Origin: Kandleria vitulina DSM 20405
GTDB lineage: Bacteria; Bacillota_I; Bacilli_A; Erysipelotrichales; Coprobacillaceae
NCBI RefSeq assembly: GCF_000702065.1
Contig: NZ_JNKN01000004.1
Span: 104,967 to 168,966 of the forward strand
Length of the DNA stretch: 64,000 bases
Direction: 5' to 3'
This document shows positions 54,443 through 62,695 of this stretch, in pieces. The position numbers and the translations under genes were made by a program. The number at the start of each line of letters is the position of its first letter. The first letter of the stretch is position 1. The notes under the pieces were generated by a model. That model was given only the letters and a program-made list of their open reading frames with translations, was not told where the DNA came from and made no database searches.

Positions 54443-54470
54443 ATTTTACCATAATTTGACTTTTACGCAA
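54443..54470 (-). promoter_or_regulatory. Promoter of the major pilin gene
   Basis: -35 TTGCGT (54465-54470), 16-base spacer, extended -10 TGG-TAAAAT (54443-54448). The stretch AAGTCAAATTATGGTAAAAT matches the promoter region of the upstream pilin gene at all but two positions. Confidence 0.65.
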
Positions 54471-54509
54471 CAGATTTTCAGAAAATAAAATAAATTATTT
54501 ATAGCGCTT

Positions 54510-55025
54510 TCATTGATCTTTTGCAATCATTACTTCGAAAAAAGGATCCTTTAAAAGTATCGGACTACTTGTACTCCATTTTCTATCAATGCGGACATTC
54601 TTATTAGTATCAATTCGAAAAATAATACATTGATCATGGTATCGATCTCTTGTATTTCTATCATCACTATTTACACCATCTGGATAAATTGTGGCACTTA
54701 AAGCATCGACATTATGGTCAGCAGTGACATGAATACGAATATGATTGACATTCACTCCTTTGAACTTAGATCTAGGAATTTTCAATTCACTGTTTCTATC
54801 CTTTCCCTTAGGATCTCTGCCATGTTCCATATAAAATTTCATATATTCATATTGAACTCTCTGAAAGACAGCTCTCGCACCTGCTTCATACTTTGCATCC
54901 TTGCTGGCAACAGTATATTGCATAACACTAGGAACTGCCACTGCCATTAAAACTGCCAATATTACAATGACTACAATAATTTCTATTAGTGTAAATCCTT
55001 TCTTACCCTTCATTCTTTCCAACAT
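54510..55025 (-). CDS. Second type IV pilin
   Basis: About 171 aa. Prepilin leader MLERMKGKKG/FTLIEIIVVI, helix identical to the major pilin through AVAVPSVM, then a larger, more charged globular domain (YEAGARAVFQRVQYEYMKFY; ...FRIDTNKNVRIDRKWSTS). ATG at 55025 chosen (AGGAG 8 bases upstream). First gene of the pilus locus, behind the promoter at 55051-55072. It could be an alternative major pilin or a minor subunit. Confidence 0.88.
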   Translation of the reverse strand: MLERMKGKKGFTLIEIIVVIVILAVLMAVAVPSVMQYTVASKDAKYEAGARAVFQRVQYEYMKFYMEHGRDPKGKDRNSELKIPRSKFKGVNVNHIRIHVTADHNVDALSATIYPDGVNSDDRNTRDRYHDQCIIFRIDTNKNVRIDRKWSTSSPILLKDPFFEVMIAKDQ

Positions 55026-55050
55026 ATAAACCACTCCTACTCTCACCGCC

Positions 55051-55072
55051 ATTATACCATAATTTCACTTTA
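55051..55072 (-). promoter_or_regulatory. Promoter of the first pilin gene, sharing a motif with the second
   Basis: Extended -10 TGG-TATAAT (55051-55056) preceded by AAAGTGAAATTA. Apart from two substitutions the 19-20 bases equal those before the major pilin gene. No good -35 is visible, which fits an extended -10 promoter or an activator. Confidence 0.6.
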
Positions 55073-55099
55073 TTTTGACATAAATATTACTATTGACAG

Positions 55100-55133
55100 A
55101 AAAAAAACAGCGAATATATCTATATATTCGCTG
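55100..55133 (-). terminator. Terminator of the Hsp70 cassette, with the dnaK-like stop in the loop
   Basis: 11-base perfect stem CAGCGAATATA / TATATTCGCTG; the loop TAGA contains the TAG stop codon of the Hsp70 gene; 8 T follow on minus. Confidence 0.93.
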
Positions 55134-56829
55134 CATGTTTTAGCTTATCTAAGTGTTCACGTAACTTTTTAAAATCACTTTCAGAACACTTGTCTATTTG
55201 AACTTTTTTTAAAGCTTTTTTATATTCATTTATTTCTTTTTTAAGATGATCATGCTTTTCTGCAAGAAAGGCATCTGATTCATTCTTAAAGAGAATTCTC
55301 TCTTTCTTACTAGCATCATCTTTTTCATATTTCTTTGCTTCTTCCATTGCTTTTTCTATTTCTTCTTTGCTCATATGTGATGAAGATTCAATAGTAATGG
55401 ATTGTGCATGTCCCGTAGAAAGATCTTTTGCACTTACATTAACAATACCGTTTGCATCAATATCAAACGTAACTTCTATCTGAGGGACTCCTCTTAATGC
55501 AGGTTTGATATGTTTTAATTTAAACTTTCCTAATGACTTATTATCTTTAGCAAGCGGTCTTTCTCCCTGCAGTACGTTGATTTCTACTTGTCTTTGGAAA
55601 TTGGTACTTGTAGTAAAGATCTGCGAGTAAGTTGTTGGAATAGTGGTATTACGAGTAATTAGTGGCGTAGCCACTCCTCCTACTGTTTCTATTGATAATG
55701 TCAACGGCGTTACATCTAATAAAAGAAGATCCGTTGAAGTTCCTGTGCTTGAAAGCACAATCTGTCGCGAGAGTTTGGCTGCCTGGATTGCAGCGCCTTT
55801 AGCGACACATTCATCAGGATTTAAAGAATGGGATGGTTCTTTCCCAATGACTTGTGCTACTCTCCTAATGACTGATGGTATACGTGAAGCTCCTCCGACC
55901 ATAATGCATTTGTCGAGATCACTTGGTGTGAGTCTTGCATCGTTTAATGCATGCTGCATAGGAAGGACACAGCGTTCTACAAGTTCTTGTGTCAATGTTT
56001 CAAAGACAGCTCGATCAATTGTCATTTCTAGATTCTTTACTCCCAGTCTATCCTGATAGATAAATGGCAATGAGATTGTTGTTGAAGACATAGTAGACAG
56101 ATCAATCTTTGCTTTCTCTGCTGCTTCAAGCACTCTTCTTTTTGCTACAAGATCTTTTCTTAAATCCACATGTTCTTTCAGTAGAAAATCTTCAAAGATA
56201 AATGTAGCTAACGCTTCATCAAAATCATCTCCACCAAGATGATTATCACCACTTGTAGATAAAACTTCAATAACCCCTGCTCCTATTTCAATAATAGAAA
56301 CATCAAATGTACCTCCTCCTAAATCAAAGACCATCACTTTCTGACCAAAATGATTTTCAAGTCCATAAGTCAAAGCAGCTGAAGTCGGTTCATTTATTAT
56401 ACGAATAACATCAAGGCCTGCAATACGTCCTGCATCCTTTGTAGCTTGACGCTGATCATCATTAAAGTAAGCCGGAACAGTAATGATTGCCTGTGTTACT
56501 TCTTCATTAAGATAATGCTGAGCATCCATCTTAAGCTTCTGAAGAATCATAGCTGAAATCTCCTGAGGCGTATAGTGATTGTTGTTAAGCGTTACTTTTT
56601 GATCTGTTCCCATCAATCTCTTAATGGACATGATGGTATTATGTGGATTCATCGAAAGCTGTCGCTTTGCCAATTCACCAACAAGACGCTCTCCATCTTT
56701 ATTAAACGCCACTACTGAAGGGGTTGTCTTCATCCCTTCACTATTAGGAATAATGGTTGTATGGCCATTTTCTGAAATCGCCATACAGCTATTGGTTGTC
56801 CCCAAATCAATTCCTATGACTTTTCCCAT
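55120..56829 (-). CDS. Short Hsp70/DnaK-family chaperone
   Basis: About 569 aa, shorter than DnaK (about 610-640). Seen: [15 protein letters not shown] phosphate loop, [47 protein letters not shown], the interdomain linker [15 protein letters not shown], and a short substrate/lid domain ending in Lys-rich helices without the EEVD-like or GGxP tail of house-keeping DnaK. ATG at 56829 (GGAG 10 bases upstream). It follows a J-domain gene and is probably its dedicated partner, not the general grpE-dnaK-dnaJ chaperone. Confidence 0.9.
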   Translation of the reverse strand: MGKVIGIDLGTTNSCMAISENGHTTIIPNSEGMKTTPSVVAFNKDGERLVGELAKRQLSMNPHNTIMSIKRLMGTDQKVTLNNNHYTPQEISAMILQKLKMDAQHYLNEEVTQAIITVPAYFNDDQRQATKDAGRIAGLDVIRIINEPTSAALTYGLENHFGQKVMVFDLGGGTFDVSIIEIGAGVIEVLSTSGDNHLGGDDFDEALATFIFEDFLLKEHVDLRKDLVAKRRVLEAAEKAKIDLSTMSSTTISLPFIYQDRLGVKNLEMTIDRAVFETLTQELVERCVLPMQHALNDARLTPSDLDKCIMVGGASRIPSVIRRVAQVIGKEPSHSLNPDECVAKGAAIQAAKLSRQIVLSSTGTSTDLLLLDVTPLTLSIETVGGVATPLITRNTTIPTTYSQIFTTSTNFQRQVEINVLQGERPLAKDNKSLGKFKLKHIKPALRGVPQIEVTFDIDANGIVNVSAKDLSTGHAQSITIESSSHMSKEEIEKAMEEAKKYEKDDASKKERILFKNESDAFLAEKHDHLKKEINEYKKALKKVQIDKCSESDFKKLREHLDKLKHAANI

Positions 56830-56850
56830 TAATGACAATCTCCTTTCTTT

Positions 56851-57450
56851 TTAACAGCATCCAAGACATCTTAAACACATCAGTGCGTAGCAACATGAAA
56901 ATGGTGACATTGTTCTTCCATAACTCTGTGAGGTTGTAGTATATGCCCTTTGACCACCTGTCAATTGCTGAAGAAGAATCAGATACTGCAGATTCATTGG
57001 ATTCATATTATAAGCTGTTGAAGCATACTCCTGTGCTGCAATTGGATTACCTAATCCCTGCTCACATATAGCCGCATAATAGAACCACACATCCGTTCTG
57101 TTTCTGATACCATTTAAGACACCCATCGCTTCACTAAATCTCTGGGCCTGAATAAAGCCAGCTGCTTCTCTATATGCTTCTTCATCAGTTCCTGTAAACG
57201 ACGAAGAATAGCTGCTATCATAGCTTTGCGACTGATTCGTATACGTACGATTTGTAAATCCACGTTTACGATCATCCATAATCGTTTTATAGGCAGTCTG
57301 TACCTGCTTAAATTTTTCTGTATATTCTTCCTGATGAGGATTTCCAATATTAGCATCAGGATGATACTTCTTAGAAAGACTGCGATAAGCCTTCTTTACC
57401 TCATCATCACTAGCAGAAGATGGGACTCCTAAAATATCATACGGATTCAT
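56851..57450 (-). CDS. J-domain protein with TPR-like region and cysteine-rich tail
   Basis: 199 aa. N-terminal J domain (residues 2-63) with [19 protein letters not shown] and the HPD motif in [10 protein letters not shown]; a Ser/Tyr/Thr linker; a helical TPR-like region ([20 protein letters not shown], then [20 protein letters not shown]); and a C-terminus [18 protein letters not shown] with six Cys in 14 residues, suggestive of metal binding, acylation or membrane attachment. Overlaps the DUF5685 gene by 14 bases. Confidence 0.88.
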   Translation of the reverse strand: MNPYDILGVPSSASDDEVKKAYRSLSKKYHPDANIGNPHQEEYTEKFKQVQTAYKTIMDDRKRGFTNRTYTNQSQSYDSSYSSSFTGTDEEAYREAAGFIQAQRFSEAMGVLNGIRNRTDVWFYYAAICEQGLGNPIAAQEYASTAYNMNPMNLQYLILLQQLTGGQRAYTTTSQSYGRTMSPFSCCYALMCLRCLGCC

Positions 57451-58273
57451 TCATATTACCTTTCTTTCTTTTATTCTTAACACTTTCAAATCGAGACCAG
57501 ACCCCAGAATAAAGAACATTTCTTAAAATGTCCCCATTTAATAAAATGGGCAGTCTTTCAAAAGCCATTGTGGCTTCACTTATAAATAGATTCAATAAAG
57601 ATTCTACATATTCATCAAACTGATCCTGGTGATAGTTCTCCTTAAAAGGATTATAAGTCTTCTTCTTGATATCATCTTCAATATCATCATAAGCATCCAT
57701 CAAATAAATAAACTTACCAAGATTCGCTCCTAGAATATAAAGATCATCTTTCCATATGTCATCATCATAGGCAAAGATTTCTCCCATTACTACACTAAAA
57801 GCATTGCACATCTGATCAAGATTCGTGCAGCCCTCTTTTTCTAATTCGTTGATATGATTTAAAGCCTTCTCTATACGCTCAATCTTTAAAGGATATTTCT
57901 CTTTCACTTTTAAAAAAGGCTTAGTCAGTATTTTCAACTGACGATGATGACGATTTTCATCATGAAAATCATCAAGTGCCTTATAATAGGCAAGCACAAT
58001 ACTCATATCTGCTACATAATGATCATACTGATGTCTTACCTGCTTATGTTTCTTTAAAGGATGCATCACACAAGTCAACTCATCATGAAACAAATCAGGT
58101 TCATATAAGCCAGCCAAGATTATACTTAAAAACGTCATATCATTAGAATGAAACATTGTGACTTTATGTCCATAATCATTTTTAAGACAATCACAAAGAC
58201 CACAATAAAAAGAACGATACTGTTCTTTTTGACTAGCAGAAATCTTATCATTTAAAACAACATAACCAAACAT
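57437..58273 (-). CDS. DUF5685 family protein
   Basis: 278 aa helical protein. N-terminus [20 protein letters not shown] then [16 protein letters not shown] (CxxC-C cluster), and [24 protein letters not shown] with acidic motifs reminiscent of diiron or helical-bundle proteins. The pattern 'MFGYV....L........Y...YCGLC..L...YG' is the one used for DUF5685. Function unknown. It sits between the zinc-ribbon and J-domain genes, in the same operon as an Hsp70. Confidence 0.85.
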   Translation of the reverse strand: MFGYVVLNDKISASQKEQYRSFYCGLCDCLKNDYGHKVTMFHSNDMTFLSIILAGLYEPDLFHDELTCVMHPLKKHKQVRHQYDHYVADMSIVLAYYKALDDFHDENRHHRQLKILTKPFLKVKEKYPLKIERIEKALNHINELEKEGCTNLDQMCNAFSVVMGEIFAYDDDIWKDDLYILGANLGKFIYLMDAYDDIEDDIKKKTYNPFKENYHQDQFDEYVESLLNLFISEATMAFERLPILLNGDILRNVLYSGVWSRFESVKNKRKKGNMNESV

Positions 58274-58275
58274 AA

Positions 58276-58668
58276 TTAACTTCTCTTATCAAAATGTGTA
58301 TGACACTTTGGACATACCACTTCAACCTTTCCACGACCTCTAGGGATACGGACAAGCTGATGACACTGTGGACAACGATAATAGCGATGATCTCGATCAC
58401 TTAATCTTTTCTTATAAAGAGTAACCGTACGAGAAATAGGTGCAATCATTTTCATGTAAGCTTCATTCTCACTATATCGTTTATAGATATTCTTAGAGAA
58501 ACTACGATATATTTCTAAAATCAACAGTGCATATGATAAGAGTGAAATAACATATGAATGTACAAATATATTAATGACGATCAAGAATAAAACAAAGAAC
58601 ATAATATGTGTATTAAGTGTATCTGTTCCATATCTTCCCATCATAAAATGCATAAGTTTTTCTCTCAT
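58276..58668 (-). CDS. Membrane protein with C-terminal zinc ribbon
   Basis: 130 aa. Two closely spaced hydrophobic segments (IMFFVLFLIVINIFVHSYVI, then LLSYALLILEIY) followed by a cytosolic zinc ribbon CPQCHQLVRIPRGRGKVEVV-CPKC with 19-20 residues between the CxxC pairs. First gene of the Hsp70/J-domain/DUF5685 cassette. Ribosome site AAGGAGCGAGAA before the ATG. Function unknown. Confidence 0.85.
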   Translation of the reverse strand: MREKLMHFMMGRYGTDTLNTHIMFFVLFLIVINIFVHSYVISLLSYALLILEIYRSFSKNIYKRYSENEAYMKMIAPISRTVTLYKKRLSDRDHRYYRCPQCHQLVRIPRGRGKVEVVCPKCHTHFDKRS

Positions 58669-58777
58669 AATTCTCGCTCCTTTTAATTGAATTATAAGTA
58701 TTCTTTGTGAATCTCAAATGAACTCATAGTTTAAGTATAATGTTTTTCAATGAAAACGTAAACATAGAATTTTACAA

Positions 58778-58808
58778 TAAAAAGCTCCTAAAGCTTTCAC
58801 TTTAGGAG
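58778..58808 (-). terminator. Terminator of the HtrA-like gene
   Basis: 9-base perfect stem CTCCTAAAG / CTTTAGGAG with a 6-base loop and T-run on minus, a few bases after the htrA stop. Confidence 0.92.
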
Positions 58809-58814
58809 ACTTCT

Positions 58815-59900
58815 TTATTTCATTAATTTCTGAGCAATAGTCTTTACAGTATTCGAATGAATCGCAAATGCAAGTCCTTCTGAACCACTTTGTACAGATT
58901 TTGCACTGACAAGTCCAATTAAATTTCCTTTTGCATCAAATAATCCTCCACCTGAGTTACCTGGTGAAACAGCGGCATCAGTCTGGATAACTGTTAGCTT
59001 GATTGTATTTTGATACATAGAATTAGAATTTGATCCAGTTGCCACTTCAATAGAACGAGAAGTAGCAGAAATGATACCTGAAGTAATAGAGTTGCTTAGA
59101 CGTCCTTCTGGATTACCTACGGCATAAGTAGTAGCACCCTGGACAATCTTTGAACTATCCGCAAATGTAGCAGGAGTTAAATCAGTCGCATCAATTTTTA
59201 ATACGGCAATATCCTGTGAACTATCTGAACCAATTAAAGTTGCTGAATACTGCTGCTGATCTGAAGTTGTTACCACGATCTTTGAAGCACCATCTACAAC
59301 ATGGGCACAAGTCACAATATATCCATCTTTTGTATAGATGACACCTGAACCAGCACCACTTGATACTTCATTACCATATCCATAGTTATAAGTGCTCATC
59401 TTTTCTGTTGTAATTGCAACAACACTTGCTGACATCTTTTTAGCAACTTCTGTCGCATTGGTAGATGTCGTTGTTGTAGTAGAAGGATCAACACTTGTAA
59501 TAGTGTTTCCTAAGTAATTCGTGTAGACATATGCTCCACCAATTCCTCCTGCAAAAGCAAGTACTAAAACAACAAACAATTTTATAAAGGTCTGTGAGAA
59601 AACACTCTGCTTATTGTAAGGAGGCATTCCTGACTGGCCATTCTGAGATGGTCCTTGCTGATAGGCTCTTTGCTGATTGGCATGCTGGTAAGCTCTTTGC
59701 TGATTGGCATTTTGATAAGCTCTTTGATTGTTATACTGATAACCATTATTCTGATAATTCATTCTTTGCCCGTTGTATGATCCCGCCTGATTAAGTGGAC
59801 GAGACTGACTTTGTGCTTGATTTGATTGCATATTGCTATTCTCAGAAGAATGCATACTTTGACTATTTTCAAAAGAATTGTTCTGATTTCTATTTTCCAT
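58815..59900 (-). CDS. htrA: HtrA/DegP-like membrane serine protease lacking a PDZ domain
   Basis: About 361 aa. Cytosolic Asn/Gln-rich N-terminus (residues 1-95) with QRAYQ-NANQ repeats, one membrane segment (FIKLFVVLVLAFAGGIGGAYVY), then a trypsin-like domain with the triad His (TCAHVVDG), Asp (DIAVLKI) and Ser (SPGNSGGGLFD). The protein stops at AIHSNTVKTIAQKLMK, just where the PDZ domain of HtrA would begin, with no PDZ remnant downstream. ATG at 59900 chosen (AAGGA 8 bases upstream) over GTG at 59924. Confidence 0.92.
   Translation of the reverse strand: MENRNQNNSFENSQSMHSSENSNMQSNQAQSQSRPLNQAGSYNGQRMNYQNNGYQYNNQRAYQNANQQRAYQHANQQRAYQQGPSQNGQSGMPPYNKQSVFSQTFIKLFVVLVLAFAGGIGGAYVYTNYLGNTITSVDPSTTTTTSTNATEVAKKMSASVVAITTEKMSTYNYGYGNEVSSGAGSGVIYTKDGYIVTCAHVVDGASKIVVTTSDQQQYSATLIGSDSSQDIAVLKIDATDLTPATFADSSKIVQGATTYAVGNPEGRLSNSITSGIISATSRSIEVATGSNSNSMYQNTIKLTVIQTDAAVSPGNSGGGLFDAKGNLIGLVSAKSVQSGSEGLAFAIHSNTVKTIAQKLMK
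59665..59727. repeat. 27-bp coding tandem repeat in htrA
   Basis: Two full 27-base units (59665-59691, 59692-59718) and a partial third, encoding RAYQ(N/H)ANQQ repeats in the cytosolic N-terminal region. In-frame copy-number change would alter the length of the low-complexity segment. Confidence 0.85.
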
Positions 59901-60021
59901 ACGTTTCTTCCTTTCTTTATACACATAGTATAAGAATCAATTAATCTTATATTATGTATGAAATATGTGAAAAAATGTTAGAAGGATATACCTTTAACCT
60001 AAACATATCATAACACAATTT

Positions 60022-60053
60022 AAAAAAATGGGAAAATTTTCATTTCCCATTTT
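60022..60053 (-). terminator. Terminator of the diguanylate cyclase gene
   Basis: About 11-base stem AAAATGGGAAA / TTTCCCATTTT with a small loop and further T on minus, a few bases after the stop. Confidence 0.88.
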
Positions 60054-60056
60054 CGT

Positions 60057-61694
60057 CTAGAAGAAGTCTTCTCGCATTCTCTTTTTGTTCTCCTGCTTAT
60101 TGCGATACATTTCAAAGTCCGCTCTAGCAAAGACATTCAAGAACGTATCTCCCTTCTTATAGATCCCCATTCCTGAAGCGATAGATACTTCTATCCATGG
60201 TTCAAGAGAATATCTGATGCTCGCTTTTTCTCTTGCCTTTTTAAACAGTTCATCTCTATTCCTGTAATCACTGTTTTCAATAATAACCACAAATTCATCT
60301 CCACCAATACGATAAACCGGTGAATGATCATAAAGTTCACAAATAAAATGACAGGTATTCTTGATTGCTTCATCACCTCGATAATGACCATAGTTATCAT
60401 TAATTATCTTCAAGTTATTCATATCCACAAGCACAATCCCAAATTCCGCATTATCTTCCTTGATCTTTATTTCAAGCTCATTCTTCTTTTCCGAATAAGC
60501 CGCATGATTTTTCACACCCGTCAATTCATCACGATAGACACGATTTTCCAATCTGTTAAAATAGATCTTCAACTGCTTAGCAGTCATATTGAAACTTTCC
60601 GCAAGTGAACCCATTTCATCTTTTGATTTATACTCAATACGAACATCATAATCCCCTTCTGCAAGCTTATGAGAAGATTTGATAATCTCTTCAATAGGCT
60701 TAACATAACGTCTTTCAATCCAGAAAGGAACAATGCTGAAGACAATCGCAATAATCACACAAATCACAATCAATGATTTAATAGAAAGATTTCGATCCTT
60801 AAACAGATCCTCTGTCTCATCAGTAAGGAACAGTTTCATTCCATTAGATAAAGTCACAAAGACAAGCGCATGATCTTCATCATTAAAACTATAGTAAAGC
60901 ATGCGATCTTGTGATGTACTGGTTGTTAAATCCTCCTTTAAGGTATCATACATCTTAAAATGATAATTTGTCCCATAAGGATAAAGATAATGCCAATACA
61001 TCTTCTCTTTACCATCACTTAAGAATGCATATCCTTTATCATAGACCTGAATATTTCTTACAGGATGAATAAAATCATTGAAGTCTAAATCAACACCAAC
61101 AACACCAATCATTTCACCTTCGACAAAGAAAGGTGAAGCATAACTTATGACCTGCTTATTAACCACTATGTTCTTATGTGGCTCAATCCAGGTATCATTC
61201 TTTATAGACAATGTCTGATAATACCATTGAAACTGTTCATCATTTTTGCCTTCATCATTCATAGTTCTATAAGATACATTAGAAAAACTCTTACGCAAAG
61301 AATCTCTGGTATGATAAAATCCTTCATTCTTTATGTTTGCTCTAGCATAACGAAAATAATAGCTACGTATAATATCACTATCACCAATGATCTTATTAAA
61401 TGTGTTGACCATCTCATATTGCAATTTATTTCTTACATTTTCATTCTCAATTTCATTGGGATTTTCTACAATCTGCTCAGCGATTGTCTTGACTGAACGA
61501 ACAGCTGATCTCGTTCTTTCAAGCTTCTGATCTAGATAGTAAGCATTACGCTCACAAAGCAGATTCATAGTCCTACATACATACCCATCTGATAACCTCT
61601 GTATTTCATAGAATGCAATACCACCGAGTCCCACTTCTACAAATAACAATGCAGTGATTATCAATAAAAGCATTTTATTTCTAATCGACATCAT
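60057..61694 (-). CDS. Membrane diguanylate cyclase (Cache-like sensor, HAMP, GGDEF)
   Basis: About 545 aa. N-terminal membrane helix (MLLLIITALLFVEVGLGGIA), a large extracellular double-Cache-like sensor (residues about 35-280; GVVGVDLDFNDFIHPVRNI), second membrane helix (SLIVICVIIAIVFSIVPFW), HAMP (RYVKPIEEIIKSSHKLAEGD), and GGDEF domain (about 385-540) with YRIGGDEFVVII. The inhibitory I-site RxxD is absent before GGDEF, so product inhibition may be missing. No EAL domain. Three start codons cluster at 61691-61706; 61694 is a compromise. Confidence 0.9.
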   Translation of the reverse strand: MMSIRNKMLLLIITALLFVEVGLGGIAFYEIQRLSDGYVCRTMNLLCERNAYYLDQKLERTRSAVRSVKTIAEQIVENPNEIENENVRNKLQYEMVNTFNKIIGDSDIIRSYYFRYARANIKNEGFYHTRDSLRKSFSNVSYRTMNDEGKNDEQFQWYYQTLSIKNDTWIEPHKNIVVNKQVISYASPFFVEGEMIGVVGVDLDFNDFIHPVRNIQVYDKGYAFLSDGKEKMYWHYLYPYGTNYHFKMYDTLKEDLTTSTSQDRMLYYSFNDEDHALVFVTLSNGMKLFLTDETEDLFKDRNLSIKSLIVICVIIAIVFSIVPFWIERRYVKPIEEIIKSSHKLAEGDYDVRIEYKSKDEMGSLAESFNMTAKQLKIYFNRLENRVYRDELTGVKNHAAYSEKKNELEIKIKEDNAEFGIVLVDMNNLKIINDNYGHYRGDEAIKNTCHFICELYDHSPVYRIGGDEFVVIIENSDYRNRDELFKKAREKASIRYSLEPWIEVSIASGMGIYKKGDTFLNVFARADFEMYRNKQENKKRMREDFF

Positions 61695-61766
61695 AATAAT
61701 CACCATCTCTATAAGGTTATCATATCATTTCTTCACATGAATTCGTAAAAAAAAGGTCAAAATTTT

Positions 61767-61803
61767 AAAAAAGGTACTTCGATTTGTTAATCGAGTACCT
61801 TTT
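61767..61803 (-). terminator. Terminator of murI-lysR, over the lysR stop codon
   Basis: About 15-base stem (AAAAGGTACTCGATT with AATCGAAGTACCTTTT, one bulge) and T-run on minus; the TAA stop of the LysR gene lies in the loop. Confidence 0.9.
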
Positions 61804-62695
61804 GACATGATTTTTTTAGTAAATCAAGATATTTTTGAGCCAATGGCGTTACAAAGGACTTCTTATGGAGAATGTATCCTACTTCAATATAATCATCAAT
61901 TTCAAGTGGAATAGCTGTAATCTCTGGGTTAAGTTCATTAAAGACAATACCAGTGGAGATAGTATATCCCTGAAGTCCAATCATCAGATTGAACAATGTA
62001 CCACGATCGGATACCTTAATTGACTTTGTATGAGGATATGTTGATTGTATTTCTTCCATAAAATAGAAAGAATTTGTTTCTCCCTGAAGATAAGATAAAT
62101 ATGGATAATCATCAAGTTCTTCAAGCTTTACTGATTTTCTATGTGCTAGTGGATGCTTCATGCTCATAAAGACATGAGGTTTAGCTACAAATAGTGAATG
62201 GAATACAAGCTTGGATTCATGAAGAATCTTGGAGATGACATCATGGTTGAAGTCATTCATGTAAAGGATTCCTACTTCACTTTTCATATTCTTTACATTC
62301 TCAATAATTTCATTTGTCTTAGTTTCTTCAATAGAAAAGTTGTATGTATCATAGCCAACTTCTTCAAGAAGTTCTACGAACGCATTAATCGCAAAAGAAT
62401 AATGCTGAGTGGAAACAGAAAAACTAATCTGTGTATTCTTTTTATCAAGGTAACGCTCTTCTAATAATGCATACTGCTCTACTACTGCTCGTGCATAGCC
62501 TAAGAAAGCTTCCCCATCATTGGTGACTGTGATGCCCTTGTTTGTACGATGAAACAATGATAATTCAAGTTCCTCTTCAATATCCTTAATCGCATTAGAT
62601 AAGCTTGGCTGGGAAATGAAAAGATTCTTGGCCGCTTCATTAATTGATCCATCTTTAGCAACCTGAAGGACATACTTTAATTGTTGAAGTGTCAT
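61787..62695 (-). CDS. LysR-family transcriptional regulator
   Basis: 302 aa. N-terminal winged helix-turn-helix (MTLQQLKYVLQVAKDGSINE, then AAKNLFISQPSLSNAIKDIEEEL, residues 1-60), linker helix, and a substrate-binding domain from about residue 90 (ISFSVSTQHYSFAINAFVELL). Target genes are not obvious: it follows murI with a one-base overlap instead of being divergent from a metabolic gene, as many LysR genes are. Confidence 0.93.
   Translation of the reverse strand: MTLQQLKYVLQVAKDGSINEAAKNLFISQPSLSNAIKDIEEELELSLFHRTNKGITVTNDGEAFLGYARAVVEQYALLEERYLDKKNTQISFSVSTQHYSFAINAFVELLEEVGYDTYNFSIEETKTNEIIENVKNMKSEVGILYMNDFNHDVISKILHESKLVFHSLFVAKPHVFMSMKHPLAHRKSVKLEELDDYPYLSYLQGETNSFYFMEEIQSTYPHTKSIKVSDRGTLFNLMIGLQGYTISTGIVFNELNPEITAIPLEIDDYIEVGYILHKKSFVTPLAQKYLDLLKKSCQKVLD

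Noticed and set aside
55643..56056. 137-codon open frame on plus
   Set aside because: It lies wholly antisense to the Hsp70 gene, has no ribosome site, and its composition mirrors the conserved gene on the other strand.
59665..59727. Short direct repeats considered as a CRISPR-like array
   Set aside because: Units are contiguous, 27 bases, in frame and code RAYQ-type repeats of htrA; no spacers.
61176..61496. 106-codon plus-strand frame, Ile/Phe rich, looking like a membrane protein
   Set aside because: Shadow of the diguanylate cyclase gene; hydrophobicity comes from the AT-rich complement.
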